Shown: positions 8,965-17,697, counted from the first letter of the stretch. The stretch is DNA of 64,000 nt from Bradyrhizobium sp. CCBAU 51627 (GCF_028128765.1 NZ_LBJG01000024.1:1240001-1304000), one strand, 5' to 3'. Numbers and translations are program-made. The notes: generated by a model not told the origin, from the sequence alone.

Positions 8965-9231
8965 GTGTCGCATTCAGACGAACAGTTGCAGTCGGTGCTC
9001 GAGACGCTCGAGGAGTGCCGCAAGGTTCTCAACGAGAGCAACAGCCGCGAGTCGGCTGAGCTCCTTTCGATCGTCATCCTCGATGTCAGGATGAAGCTCA
9101 AAGGAATTGACAGTGCCGATCTCAAGGCGCTGTGCGACGAAATGCTGCGGAGCGCTGCCAGCGAACCGCTGTCCCCCTCCAAGCAGACGCAGGACCAGCC
9201 CCGGCGTCCGCTGCTCCGCGTGGTGAAGTAG
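8965..9231 (+). CDS. Small conserved-type hypothetical protein
   Basis: An 88-residue, highly charged, mostly helical soluble protein (DEQLQSVLETLEECRKVLNE, LSIVILDVRMKLKGI, LKALCDEMLRSAA) with a Pro/Arg-rich tail. No domain recognised. The GTG start is preceded by GGAAAG at proper spacing; the frame also runs 81 bases upstream to an ATG with a less protein-like N-terminus. A hairpin follows the stop. No signal peptide or membrane segment. Confidence 0.65.
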   Translation: MSHSDEQLQSVLETLEECRKVLNESNSRESAELLSIVILDVRMKLKGIDSADLKALCDEMLRSAASEPLSPSKQTQDQPRRPLLRVVK

Positions 9232-9243
9232 CCGCGCCGCCGG

Positions 9244-9266
9244 ATCTCGCTTTTTGGCGAGATTTG
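9244..9266 (+). terminator. Likely terminator hairpin
   Basis: ATCTCGC and GCGAGAT pair around a TTTTTG loop, followed by TTGTGTG. It starts 12 bases after the stop of the small upstream gene. The T-run is short, so this is moderate support. Confidence 0.5.
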
Positions 9267-9439
9267 TGTGCGTCCCGGTGCCGCATCTGTGATTGCAGTT
9301 GGCATCGGGAGGAGCCCTGGTTTGATCGCGCTTCTGTTGCGCATTCCGCGGCATCGGCTACACCTGAGCCGGTTCGGCTCCGGCCCCGAGCGCGTTCCCC
9401 GCGCCCCGCCCGAGGGCCTGGGATGGCTTCGACTGCATC

Positions 9440-10171
9440 ATGCAAAATGTTTCGATTACGGCGGCGCTGATTGCCGGCCTCGTCAGCTTCCTCTCTCCTT
9501 GCGTCCTGCCGCTGGTCCCGCCTTATCTGATCTATCTCACCGGTGCGACGATCGAGCATGTCGAGAGCGACGAACCGGCGTCGGCCTCGAAGCGTGCGAT
9601 CATGATCTCGGCGTTGCTGTTCGTGTTTGGCTTCTCCACGGTGTTCGTGGCGCTCGGCGCCAGCGCCTCGCTGATCGGCGGGCTGATCCGCGCCTGGTCG
9701 GCGGAACTATCGATCCTTGCCGGCATCGTCATCATCGTGATGGGGCTGCACTTCCTCGGGCTGACGCGCATCGGCCTGTTGATGCGGGAAGGCCGGCTTC
9801 CGATTCCGAAGCCTGTCGGGCTCTGGGGAGCCTACATCATGGGGCTCGCCTTTGCTTTTGGCTGGACCCCTTGCATCGGTCCGATCCTGGCCGCGATCCT
9901 CTCGATCGCCGCGGCTGAAGCCACGGTGACGAAGGGCGCCGGCCTGCTCGCGGTCTATTCCGCCGGCCTCGGCATTCCCTTCCTGATCGCAGCGCTGATG
10001 ATCGAGCAGTTCACAAAACTGTTCGCGCGGATGAAGGGCCATCTCGTCAACGTCGAGCGCGCCATGGGCGTGTTGATGGTGATCACCGGCATCGGCTTCC
10101 TCACCGGCGCAGTCTCCAATGTGAGCATCTGGCTGCTGGAGACGTTTCCGTCGCTGCAGACGATCGGATAG
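9440..10171 (+). CDS. ccdA: Cytochrome c biogenesis protein CcdA
   Basis: A 243-residue membrane protein with about six hydrophobic segments. It carries the two CcdA redox cysteines in their usual contexts: C21 in FLSPCVLPLVPPY and C145 in GWTPCIGP. CcdA passes electrons from thioredoxin across the inner membrane to periplasmic thiol reductases for cytochrome c maturation or disulphide repair. The ATG is the first in frame after a long non-coding stretch. No other ccm genes are nearby, and the next gene is on the opposite strand. Confidence 0.92.
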   Translation: MQNVSITAALIAGLVSFLSPCVLPLVPPYLIYLTGATIEHVESDEPASASKRAIMISALLFVFGFSTVFVALGASASLIGGLIRAWSAELSILAGIVIIVMGLHFLGLTRIGLLMREGRLPIPKPVGLWGAYIMGLAFAFGWTPCIGPILAAILSIAAAEATVTKGAGLLAVYSAGLGIPFLIAALMIEQFTKLFARMKGHLVNVERAMGVLMVITGIGFLTGAVSNVSIWLLETFPSLQTIG

Positions 10172-10177
10172 GGCGGC

Positions 10178-11395
10178 TCAGGCTCGCGCGGCCGTTCTCT
10201 TCGGGTCCGACGGCCTGTCGGCGAACGGGTCCTGATAGAGCCAGGAAAGGTTCTCGCAGAAGCGCTCCAGACTGGTCTCGCGAATCAGCTGGTTGCGCAG
10301 CAGCGCATGGACCCCGGAGGGATGGTAGACGTGGTCGCCAAGCTCGCGGGCCCCAAGCTGGACCCGTGCGGTGCGCAGCAGCCGCATAGTCCTGTAGCGT
10401 TGCAGCGCGTGGGCGGGGTCGCTTTCGCTGCCATCGAGCGCGTCGGCAAGACTGACGGCATCCTCCAGCGCCATGCAGGCGCCTTGCGCGAAGTATTGCA
10501 ACATCGGATGTGCGGCATCGCCCAGCAGCACGACGCGTCCGTCGATCCAGCGGTCGGTCGGGTCGCGATCGCAGGTGACCCAGGCCTTCCAGTCCCTGCC
10601 GTGATGAATGATCGTCTTGGCGCGGGGATGCACGTCGCGAAATTCCGCGAGGACCTCGTCATGGGTGACGGGCCTGGCGGCGAAGGCCTCCGCGGGATCG
10701 TTGTGGCAGGTGATTGCGAGGTTGAACACCTTCCAGCCTGACAGCGGGTAGTGCACGAGATGGCACTTGGCGCCGGCCCACAGCGTCGCCGCGTTCCAGC
10801 GCAGATCCTCCGGCATCTGCTCGGTCGGGATCACCGAGCGATAGGTGGTATGGCCGGCGATCCGCGGTGCGCCGTCGCCCACCATCTGCTGGCGAATGCG
10901 GGAGCGCAGCCCGTCGGCGCCGATCAGTAGGCCCCCGGTGATGCGCTCGCCTGACCTGAGCAGGGCCGTGGCCCGCGTGCCGTCCTGCTGATATCCGATG
11001 ACGTCGCAATCAGTTCTCAAGCTGACATTCGCATGTGCCTCGCAGGCACGGACGAAAATGCGGTGCAGCTCGCCGCGATGGACCACGGCATAGGGGTTGC
11101 CGAAGCGTCGGCGAAAATAGCTGGTGAGATCGATATTGGTGATCTCCTCCGCCGAGATGGCATCCATGAGACGGAGCTGATCGATGAACACGGCGATCGA
11201 CCGCGCGGCATCGCCGAGCGCGAGGCGATCGAATGCGTGAAACGCGTTGGGACCGAGCTGAATGCCGGCGCCGATCTCCTGATAGCACGATGCGCGCTCG
11301 AGGACGGTGACCTGGAAACCCTTTTGCGCCAGCGCGATTGCGGCTGCCAATCCGCCGATGCCGCCGCCTGCAATGATGATGGGATCCTGTCGCAT
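10178..11395 (-). CDS. FAD-dependent aromatic hydroxylase (3-hydroxybenzoate 6-monooxygenase-like)
   Basis: A 405-residue class A flavoprotein monooxygenase: FAD-binding GGGIGG near residue 10, the GADGLRSRIR segment, and LLGDAAHPMLQYFAQGA binding the FAD ribityl/phosphate. Segments such as IGAGIQLGPNAF and YFRRRFGNPYAVVHRGELH resemble 3-hydroxybenzoate 6-hydroxylases (XlnD/NagX type) as I recall them. The probable role is NAD(P)H- and O2-dependent ring hydroxylation of a hydroxybenzoate or phenol. It lies 18 bases after a MarR gene on the same strand, opposite a gamma-resorcylate-type decarboxylase, which suggests a shared substrate class. The exact substrate is inference. Confidence 0.85.
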   Translation of the reverse strand: MRQDPIIIAGGGIGGLAAAIALAQKGFQVTVLERASCYQEIGAGIQLGPNAFHAFDRLALGDAARSIAVFIDQLRLMDAISAEEITNIDLTSYFRRRFGNPYAVVHRGELHRIFVRACEAHANVSLRTDCDVIGYQQDGTRATALLRSGERITGGLLIGADGLRSRIRQQMVGDGAPRIAGHTTYRSVIPTEQMPEDLRWNAATLWAGAKCHLVHYPLSGWKVFNLAITCHNDPAEAFAARPVTHDEVLAEFRDVHPRAKTIIHHGRDWKAWVTCDRDPTDRWIDGRVVLLGDAAHPMLQYFAQGACMALEDAVSLADALDGSESDPAHALQRYRTMRLLRTARVQLGARELGDHVYHPSGVHALLRNQLIRETSLERFCENLSWLYQDPFADRPSDPKRTAARA

Positions 11396-11413
11396 GTCCT
11401 CTCCTGCCTCTCT

Positions 11414-11965
11414 CTATTTCGTTGACGTCTTTCCGCGCGGCAGGCTCGTCTTGCCGCGCGTCTCCGCGCGTTCGTGCACGTCCTTGGACTTCGTCGGCGG
11501 TGCGACACTGATCAAACCGGCCTCGACTTCTTGCTCGAGCCGATCAATGTTGTGGTAGAGTTCGACCAGCACCCGCTTGAGCTCGGTCGCTTCTTTCGCG
11601 GACATGCTGCCGGTGACGACCTCTTCATAATAGGCGGCGAGCGGCACCAGCCGTGCGGCAAGTTCGGCGCCCCTGGGCGTCAATGCGACCTGGAGGCTGC
11701 GCTGATCGTTCTCCGGCCGGTCGCGCGTCAATAAGCCGGTGCGACTCATCTCCGCGACTATCCGCGACAGCGTGGACACGTCAGCCGATGTGAGCTCGGC
11801 GATCTCGCCGAGGCGCAACGGATGGCCCTGCTCGAGCAGCGCGGCCAGCACGCGGTACATCGGCAGCGTCAACTTCTCGTGACGGATCACGCGCGTGAAC
11901 AGATCGCCCATGCGCACGCCCAGGCGTGCGAGCAGATAGGGAAGCGAATTCGAAAATCGATACAT
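11414..11965 (-). CDS. MarR-family transcriptional regulator
   Basis: A 183-residue regulator with a winged helix-turn-helix (about residues 30-100: LRLGEIAELTSADVSTLSRI, then the wing RDRPENDQRSLQVALTPRG). A basic C-terminal tail (KSKDVHERAETRGKTSLPRG) is longer than usual. The frame is open for hundreds of codons upstream because it shadows the decarboxylase gene; I chose the ATG giving MYRFSNSLPYLL, although none of the candidate starts has a good ribosome site. It forms an operon with the FAD hydroxylase and faces the decarboxylase, so it probably controls both in response to an aromatic acid, like GraR of the gamma-resorcylate cluster in Rhizobium. Confidence 0.82.
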   Translation of the reverse strand: MYRFSNSLPYLLARLGVRMGDLFTRVIRHEKLTLPMYRVLAALLEQGHPLRLGEIAELTSADVSTLSRIVAEMSRTGLLTRDRPENDQRSLQVALTPRGAELAARLVPLAAYYEEVVTGSMSAKEATELKRVLVELYHNIDRLEQEVEAGLISVAPPTKSKDVHERAETRGKTSLPRGKTSTK

Positions 11966-12040
11966 GAGTTTGGGTCCGGGCTCGAGTCCTCGCGGAAAAG
12001 CTCCGTCCGGATTAAGCGCCAACCTTCGCAGGTGCAATAT

Positions 12041-12067
12041 TTGCGTATCAATCATTTGCAGATACAA
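12041..12067. promoter_or_regulatory. Candidate MarR operator between divergent aromatic operons
   Basis: TTGCGTATC and GATACAA form an imperfect inverted repeat around ATCATTTGCA, just outside the MarR start and 76 bases before the decarboxylase start. A TTGACA box follows at 12076. Symmetry and position fit a MarR site; nothing more supports it. Confidence 0.35.
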
Positions 12068-12142
12068 CTTTCCCATTGACAAGTATTTGCGCGTGCTGCT
12101 TTGCTTTGTCAACGCGAAAGCAAAGCCGAAGGAACGACCACC

Positions 12143-13210
12143 ATGCAGGGCAAGATCGCGCTCGAAGAGCATTTTGCGATGGACGACACCGTCAAGGACA
12201 GCGCGGGCTTCGCGCCGGCCCAGGACTGGGTCGAGCTCAAGGCACGGTTGCTCGACATACATGAGCGGCGGCTTGCGGAGATGGATGCGCACGGCATCGA
12301 GCTGATGGTGCTGTCGTTGAACGCGCCGGCCGTGCAGGCGATTCCAGATCGCAATCGCGCGTTGGACTTGTCGCGCCGCGCCAATGACTTTCTCGCCGAG
12401 CAGGTCGCAAGGCGGCCCGACCGCTTCCAGGGACTCGCAGCGCTGCCGATGCAGGACCCGGAAGACGCCGCTCGCGAGCTCGACCGCTGCGTCAGCACGC
12501 TCGGATTTCGCGGCGCGCTGGTTAACGGCTTCAGCGAGCTCGCCGGCACCGAACATGCCATCTACTACGATCGCAAGGAGTTTTGGCCATTCTGGGCGGA
12601 GGCCGAGCGCCTCGGCGCTCCTTTCTATCTGCACCCGCGCAATCCGCTGGCAAAGGATGCGGCGATCTACGAGGGACATCGCTGGCTGTTGGGACCGAGC
12701 TGGGCGTTCGGCCAGGAAACTGCCGTGCATGCCCTGCGCCTGATGGGCTCCGGCCTGTTCGACGCCTATCCCCGGCTGCAGATCATCCTCGGCCACATGG
12801 GCGAGGGGCTGCCTTACGCGATGTGGCGCGTCGACAATCACAACAAGTGGATGCGGACCCAGAACGCCTATCCGGCAAAACGCAAGATCGCCGAATATTT
12901 CAGGGAGAATTTCTACATCACCACGTCGGGTAATTTCCGCACCCAGGCACTGATCGACGCGATGCTCGAGATCGGCGCCGATCGCATCCTGTTCTCCGCC
13001 GACTGGCCGTTCGAGAACATCGACCACGCCGCCGACTGGTTCGACACGGCGACGATTTCCGAAGGTGATCGGCGCAAGATCGGCCGCGACAACGCTCGCG
13101 CCTTGTTCGGTCTCGGCGAAATAACGATCCAATCTGCCGCAGAGCAGAAGACATCATCAGATCCAATGGAGGAAACCCGTGAGCATCTCGTCCGAAATCG
13201 ACGTGCATGA
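12143..13210 (+). CDS. Gamma-resorcylate (2,6-dihydroxybenzoate) decarboxylase-type amidohydrolase
   Basis: A 355-residue amidohydrolase-superfamily decarboxylase. Residues sit at the exact positions known for the Rhizobium enzyme: metal ligands E8, H10, H164 and D287, and catalytic H218, with matching contexts (ALEEHF, FYLHPRNPL, ILGHMGEGLPY, FSADWPFENIDHA). The family removes CO2 from 2,6-dihydroxybenzoate to give resorcinol, or acts on salicylate-like acids. The ATG follows GAAGGAA. Compared with the family, the C-terminus has an extra tail of about 30 residues, which overlaps the transporter start by 32 bases. It is first in an operon with an aromatic acid transporter and DoxX. Confidence 0.92.
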   Translation: MQGKIALEEHFAMDDTVKDSAGFAPAQDWVELKARLLDIHERRLAEMDAHGIELMVLSLNAPAVQAIPDRNRALDLSRRANDFLAEQVARRPDRFQGLAALPMQDPEDAARELDRCVSTLGFRGALVNGFSELAGTEHAIYYDRKEFWPFWAEAERLGAPFYLHPRNPLAKDAAIYEGHRWLLGPSWAFGQETAVHALRLMGSGLFDAYPRLQIILGHMGEGLPYAMWRVDNHNKWMRTQNAYPAKRKIAEYFRENFYITTSGNFRTQALIDAMLEIGADRILFSADWPFENIDHAADWFDTATISEGDRRKIGRDNARALFGLGEITIQSAAEQKTSSDPMEETREHLVRNRRA

Positions 13211-14537
13211 GGAATTGTCCGGCGCCGCGATAGGTCCGTTTCACAAGCAGCTTGGCGTCCTGATCACACTCATCACCCTGTTCGACGGCTATGACACCTT
13301 CAATCCGGCCTATGTCATCCATTATGTCATGCAGCCCTGGGGGCTTGCGCCAAGTCAGGCGGGACTCCTGGTGAGCTCGGGTCTGTTCGGATTTCTGTTC
13401 GGAGCGATCGGGCACGGCGGCATTGCCGACCGTCTCGGTCGGCGCGGCACGCTGCTCGCCGGGCTCTGGATCGTCAACGTCTTCACATTGCTGACTGCGA
13501 TGCTGGCCAGCGATTTCTGGAGCTACTGTGCCTTGCGCTTCGCCACAGGGCTCGGTCTCGGTGTTCTGCTGCCGCTCGGCACCACGTTCATCAACGAGCT
13601 CGCGCCGAAACGCGTCAGCAACGCGTTCTCGCTCTGGGGCGTGACGCTGGGCTGGTCGCTTGGCGGCGTCTGCGCTGGTCTCATCGGAGTGTTCCTGACG
13701 CCGCAGCATGGCTGGCAGATCCTCTACTACGTCGGAGCGCTGTCGATTCCGTTGACCTTCGTGGCCCATGCGATTCTGCCCGAGAGCGCGCGCTTTCTTT
13801 CCTCGCGCTCGCGTACCGCGGAGCTGCGCGCCTTGCTGACCCGGCTGCGGCCGGAGCGGGCCTTCGTCTATCGGGATGCGACGTTCGCGGCCGTCGACCG
13901 CGAGGCGCCCGAGAGCCCGATCCGAGCCCTGCTAAGTCCACGCTATCGCCGCATCTCCCTGACGATCTGGTTCACGGCGTTCCTCACCTTGTTCGCGATC
14001 TTCGGTCTCACCGGCTGGATTCCGACCGTCATGCTCAAGCGTGGCGAGACCTTTGCGGCTTCGTTCGGCTTCGGCGCGCTGATGCAGGCGATGTCTTTCA
14101 TCGGGGGGCTCATGCTCGCGATGCTGGCCGACCGGAAATTCGCATTGACGCCGCGTTACCTCGCGACATGGTGGATCACCGGCGGCATTGCCGTGCTGGC
14201 TCTCGTTTTCGTCAGTGGTCACGGCGTCAATCTCGCCATCGTCGCCGTTGCGGGGTTCTGCATCATCGGCGCGCAGCACGTGCTGAATAATTTCACCGCC
14301 GGTTCCTACGAAACCTGCTTCCGGGCCAGCGGCGTCGGGATGGAATTGGGCATCGGCCGCGTCGGCGCGATTCTCGGACCCTATGTCATCGGCCTGCTGC
14401 AGCAGGTTACCGGCGGTCCCGATGCCGTGTTCTGGGCAATCGGCGGCGCCTCCATTGTCGGCGCGCTGGCGATTGGATCGCTTGGCATCGCCGCGGCAAA
14501 CCGCCTGCCGCGTGTCGATATCGCGCCGGCGGAATGA
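13179..14537 (+). CDS. MFS transporter, aromatic acid:H+ symporter family
   Basis: A 452-residue protein with twelve predicted membrane segments. The DGYD motif in the first segment (D36, D39) and the loop signature GGIADRLGRRG are those of PcaK-type aromatic acid symporters. It should import an aromatic carboxylate across the inner membrane. The start is a GTG with an excellent GGAGGAAA site, lying inside the end of the decarboxylase gene, so the two are translationally coupled. By context the cargo is probably a dihydroxybenzoate or salicylate-like acid. Confidence 0.9.
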   Translation: MSISSEIDVHEELSGAAIGPFHKQLGVLITLITLFDGYDTFNPAYVIHYVMQPWGLAPSQAGLLVSSGLFGFLFGAIGHGGIADRLGRRGTLLAGLWIVNVFTLLTAMLASDFWSYCALRFATGLGLGVLLPLGTTFINELAPKRVSNAFSLWGVTLGWSLGGVCAGLIGVFLTPQHGWQILYYVGALSIPLTFVAHAILPESARFLSSRSRTAELRALLTRLRPERAFVYRDATFAAVDREAPESPIRALLSPRYRRISLTIWFTAFLTLFAIFGLTGWIPTVMLKRGETFAASFGFGALMQAMSFIGGLMLAMLADRKFALTPRYLATWWITGGIAVLALVFVSGHGVNLAIVAVAGFCIIGAQHVLNNFTAGSYETCFRASGVGMELGIGRVGAILGPYVIGLLQQVTGGPDAVFWAIGGASIVGALAIGSLGIAAANRLPRVDIAPAE

Positions 14538-14564
14538 CGAGACCTTCACCACGGGAGACATGAC

Positions 14565-15029
14565 ATGTTCGCATCAATCCGTTCTGCTGAGATCGCAGGC
14601 CTGCTCGACAGTTGGGTGCTTCTGTTCGCGCGTGTTGCCGTCGCGCCGCTGTTTCTCTATAGCGGCTTTGGAAAGGCGATGGCCTTTACTGCGACGGCGA
14701 GCCGGCTTCCCGGCGGCGCCGATGGCTTTGGTGCTCTGCTCGCCGCCGGCGCATTGGCGACGGAAATCGGATGCGGCACGGCCCTGTTGTTGGGCCTGTT
14801 CGCGCGGCCGGCAGCGGTGATCCTGATCCCGTTCACAATCGCCGCCACGTTGATGTTCCACAATTTCTGGGCCGCGCCCGAAGCCCAGGTCGTGGTGCAG
14901 ACTATCAACTTCCTGAAGAACCTCGGCCTGCTTGGCGCCCTTGCGATGATCGCAACTTACGGACCGGGCGCTTATAGCGCACAGGCTGCGACAAGGGCCG
15001 GCCCCAGAGGTGTCCCCGGGTTATCGTGA
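14565..15029 (+). CDS. DoxX-family membrane protein
   Basis: A 154-residue membrane protein with four hydrophobic segments and the DoxX N-terminal pattern (LFARVAVAPLFLYSGFGKA; PGGADGFG; ATEIGCGTALLLGLFARPAA). DoxX relatives are quinone-linked or redox-associated membrane proteins with poorly defined function. It starts 28 bases after the transporter with GGGAGA upstream, so it is probably the third gene of the aromatic operon. A role in that pathway is inference. Confidence 0.85.
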   Translation: MFASIRSAEIAGLLDSWVLLFARVAVAPLFLYSGFGKAMAFTATASRLPGGADGFGALLAAGALATEIGCGTALLLGLFARPAAVILIPFTIAATLMFHNFWAAPEAQVVVQTINFLKNLGLLGALAMIATYGPGAYSAQAATRAGPRGVPGLS

Positions 15030-15171
15030 TTGCCGACGGAGACAACTCGACAGTTGACCGCGAAGAGTATCAGCGCTTCGCGAGTTGATCTCCACGGCGA
15101 AAGATTGCGAGAGTTGTGCTTCGAGAGTGCGCGCGCGGACCCGAGTGGTCTTCGGCGACGAGGTCTCGGCT

Positions 15172-16680
15172 TCACCGCTCCCCGTCCAGCGCGCAGGTCA
15201 CCGTGCAGACCACGCCCCGCGGCAGGAAGTCGACGGTCGCCTCGCCGCCGAGTTGGTCTCGCGCGCTGCGCTCGATCAGGCGTGAGCCAAAGCCGCGCTG
15301 CACCGGTGTTGTCACCAACGGGCCCCCGAACTCGGTCCAGATCAGCCGCAGCCGCGGCTTCGGCACGTCGGCAATGACATCCCAGTCCAGCGTCACCCGG
15401 CCGGTCTCGTTGGACAATGCGCCGTATTTGGCCGCGTTGGTCGCGATCTCGTGCACGATCATCGACAGCACCACGGCGAGCCGCGGTGACAGCGGCACGG
15501 CAGGGCCGGCCATCCGGATGCGATCGGGATTTGCGAGCAGGAATGGCTGGAGCGCGCGTGCGATCACGTCCCTCAGTTCCGAGCCCGCCCACTTCTCCTG
15601 GCTGAGAAGGTTATGTGCCTCGGCGAGCGCGCCGAGGCGCCCTTCGAACTTGGTTCGCTCGTCGCGGCTTGCGCTGCGAAAAGTCTGCACCGCGATGGCC
15701 TGCATCAGCGCGAGCGTGTTCTTGACGCGATGGTTGAGCTCCTCGATCAGAAGATTGTGCAGCATCTCGCCGCGCGCGATCGTCGTTGCCATCCTGATCG
15801 CAAAGGTGAGGCCGACCAGGAGCAGTACGCCGCCGATCAGACTCGTGATCGCGATGTTGCGCCAGAGCGGCGCGATCAGCGAACTCTCGGTGACTCCGGC
15901 GGCGATGGTCCAGCCCGTCAGCCGCGATCGCGTATAGGCCGAAGCAAGAGCCACGCCATCGAGTGAGACGCTCGACAGAATCGCCTCGGGCGAGCGGAAC
16001 ATCGCGTCGAAGAGCGATGGCGATGCCTGCTTGCCAAAAGTATCGCCCGGGTTGGGAGCGCGCGCGAACACGATGCCCTTGCTGTCCAGCAGCGATACGG
16101 TCCATCGCTCGTCCGGGCGCTGCCGCTCGACGAGGTGCTGGAAGATGTCGATCGGCGGGCTGAAGGAGAGCGCATAGACTACCTCGCCGTCGCGCAGCAC
16201 GGGGACCTCGACGGTGACGATCGGGCGCTTCTTGGCCGATCCAGTGAACAGATCGGAAAACTGCGGGGTCTTGCTCGCGAAGACCCGTTCGACGATTTCG
16301 TGGTTGTTGCGCGACGGCAGATTCTTCGTGTCGGTCGTGACCGTCGAGAACAGCTGATGTCCGGACCTGTCGGCCAGCAGCAGGACGCTGTCTTCGCCAT
16401 ATTGGCTGATGAAGCCGACGGCGAGACGCCTGAAGCCGTCGAAGTCTCCACTACGCAGGGAATCGCTGAGCGCGAGCACCTGCAAGCCGCCGGTCATCCG
16501 CTGCACTTCGGCATCCAGCACGAGACGCATGCTCCGTACCGTCTCGAGCACGCGGCGTGTCGCGTCGCTGCGGTCCTGGCGATAATTGAAATAGGCAATG
16601 CCGACTGCGAAGACGATCAAGGGCAACATCGTTCCCGTGACCAGGAGAGCGAGCCGGACCGGCAGGGTGAGCTTTGACAA
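15172..16680 (-). CDS. HWE/HisKA_2-type sensor histidine kinase
   Basis: A 502-residue membrane sensor. An N-terminal membrane segment (ALLVTGTMLPLIVFAVGIAY) and a second near residue 280 (NIAITSLIGGVLLLVGLTFA) enclose a periplasmic sensor region of about 240 residues, probably Cache-like. The kinase core begins with ELNHRVKNTLALMQ, where H317 is the phospho-acceptor, and continues with the N-box MIVHEIATNAAKYGAL and a GFGSRLIE glycine segment. This H-box is typical of HWE/HisKA_2 kinases, common in rhizobia for light, stress or general stress signalling. No response regulator is adjacent, so the partner is unknown. It converges with the DoxX gene. Confidence 0.9.
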   Translation of the reverse strand: MSKLTLPVRLALLVTGTMLPLIVFAVGIAYFNYRQDRSDATRRVLETVRSMRLVLDAEVQRMTGGLQVLALSDSLRSGDFDGFRRLAVGFISQYGEDSVLLLADRSGHQLFSTVTTDTKNLPSRNNHEIVERVFASKTPQFSDLFTGSAKKRPIVTVEVPVLRDGEVVYALSFSPPIDIFQHLVERQRPDERWTVSLLDSKGIVFARAPNPGDTFGKQASPSLFDAMFRSPEAILSSVSLDGVALASAYTRSRLTGWTIAAGVTESSLIAPLWRNIAITSLIGGVLLLVGLTFAIRMATTIARGEMLHNLLIEELNHRVKNTLALMQAIAVQTFRSASRDERTKFEGRLGALAEAHNLLSQEKWAGSELRDVIARALQPFLLANPDRIRMAGPAVPLSPRLAVVLSMIVHEIATNAAKYGALSNETGRVTLDWDVIADVPKPRLRLIWTEFGGPLVTTPVQRGFGSRLIERSARDQLGGEATVDFLPRGVVCTVTCALDGER

Positions 16681-16819
16681 CGCAGGCGTCCCGGTTCCAG
16701 CGCTGCAGCGCCGGATTATGATTTTGTCAAACCATACGGGCAGGACCTGCGCCGCGCCATGATTTTTCCTATCCGGCGGGCGGATCGAAAGGGGATTTTG
16801 CAGCGCGGTCGTCGGCGCT

Positions 16820-16912
16820 TCAGCTCATACTGATTGCGGTCAGCAGCAGGCACATGGCGTATACGGCCGCCAGGCTGAGCCCTGCGATGCGAGCTTCTCG
16901 ATGCGGTGTCAT
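16820..16912 (-). CDS. 30-residue membrane peptide (short ORF)
   Basis: A short frame reading MTPHREARIAGLS followed by a hydrophobic stretch LAAVYAMCLLLTAI and ending SMS. GGAG lies eight bases before the ATG. The layout, basic N-terminus then a single membrane segment, is that of small inner-membrane peptides. It sits among other tiny exported or membrane proteins. Detected only by reading; conservation untested. Confidence 0.45.
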   Translation of the reverse strand: MTPHREARIAGLSLAAVYAMCLLLTAISMS

Positions 16913-16969
16913 GCGATCAACTCCGAGGCGGCGGCCGCCCTCGAGGCGACCGCCCCTGTTCGTCAGGTC

Positions 16970-17314
16970 TCAATCAACTTCCTGCACGACCGTGCGGGTG
17001 CCTGGATCCACCAGCATTACGCGATCGCCGGAGTAGACATAGCGATATTGCGTGAGCGACGGACCCCAATCGGCCGGGACCGACTCCAGCTCGACATCAC
17101 TCGGAACCTTCGCACCGACGATGATTTTCTCCTTCGTCGTCACCGGCCGCAGGTGATGCTCCGTGACGTAGGATTTGATCCGCGTCCGGTATTGGGGCTC
17201 GATTTGAATCGTCGCAGCGTGACCGGTTCCGGTCGTGGTCACCACGGTGGATTGGGCGAACGCGCCAGTCGAGATCATCAGCGCTGCTGCGGAAAGCAGG
17301 AATAGCTTCTTCAT
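16970..17314 (-). CDS. DUF1236 domain-containing periplasmic protein
   Basis: A 114-residue exported protein: signal peptide (KKLFLLSAAALMISTGAFAQ) and a DUF1236 domain with YRTRIKSYVTEHH, KEKIIVGAKVPSDVEL, VPADWGPSLTQYRYVY and VMLVDPGTRTVVQ. DUF1236 proteins are frequent in Bradyrhizobium and its relatives; their function is not known. The ATG is the only suitable start and follows GAGGAGG-rich sequence. It faces away from the 77-residue protein gene downstream on the plus strand. Confidence 0.88.
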   Translation of the reverse strand: MKKLFLLSAAALMISTGAFAQSTVVTTTGTGHAATIQIEPQYRTRIKSYVTEHHLRPVTTKEKIIVGAKVPSDVELESVPADWGPSLTQYRYVYSGDRVMLVDPGTRTVVQEVD

Positions 17315-17452
17315 GTTGTCCTCCTCGGGAATATGCGCCGCATCAACATCGCGCCCCCGGTGACGTTCCCGCTGGATAGGAACAAATTGCTACTTCTTCC
17401 CGTTTGTGAATCGACCGGGCGCGGAAACGCCCGGCAATTGGAGGAGGAGAGA

Positions 17453-17686
17453 ATGAAGCTGAGGATCGTTACCGCGGCGCTGATGGTTGCTGCGTTTTCG
17501 CTGCCGGCGTTCGCGGCCGACGAGTTCTATGTCGTGCAGGACGTCAAGACCAAGAAATGCACGGTCGTCGACAAGAAGCCGACGGACTCGAGCATGACCG
17601 TCGTCAGCCCGTCGGGCACAATCTACAAGTCGCGCACCGAGGCTGAGAGCGGCATGAAGACGGTCAAGGTCTGCACGTCGAACTAA
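17453..17686 (+). CDS. Small periplasmic protein, 77 residues
   Basis: Signal peptide (KLRIVTAALMVAAFSLPAFA) followed by a roughly 55-residue mature domain with two cysteines (KTKKCTVV and VKVCTSN) that could form a disulphide. The ATG has a very strong GGAGGAGGAGAG site; the 40 codons upstream in frame are not protein-like. No known function. It sits 12 bases before a 26-residue membrane peptide, probably in the same transcript. Confidence 0.82.
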   Translation: MKLRIVTAALMVAAFSLPAFAADEFYVVQDVKTKKCTVVDKKPTDSSMTVVSPSGTIYKSRTEAESGMKTVKVCTSN

Positions 17687-17697
17687 GGAGGACGCAC

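Noticed and set aside
12076..12104. TTGACA box as a sigma-70 promoter for the decarboxylase operon
   Set aside because: No acceptable -10 hexamer at the correct spacing, so I did not list it as a promoter.
11414..13132. 572-codon minus-strand open frame
   Set aside because: Only its last 183 codons are the MarR gene; the rest runs opposite the decarboxylase gene, whose active-site residues are all intact, and reads as a shadow frame.
15059..15082. CGCGAAG/CTTCGCG hairpin between DoxX and histidine kinase genes
   Set aside because: Possible convergent terminator, but there is no T-run on either strand and the stem is short.
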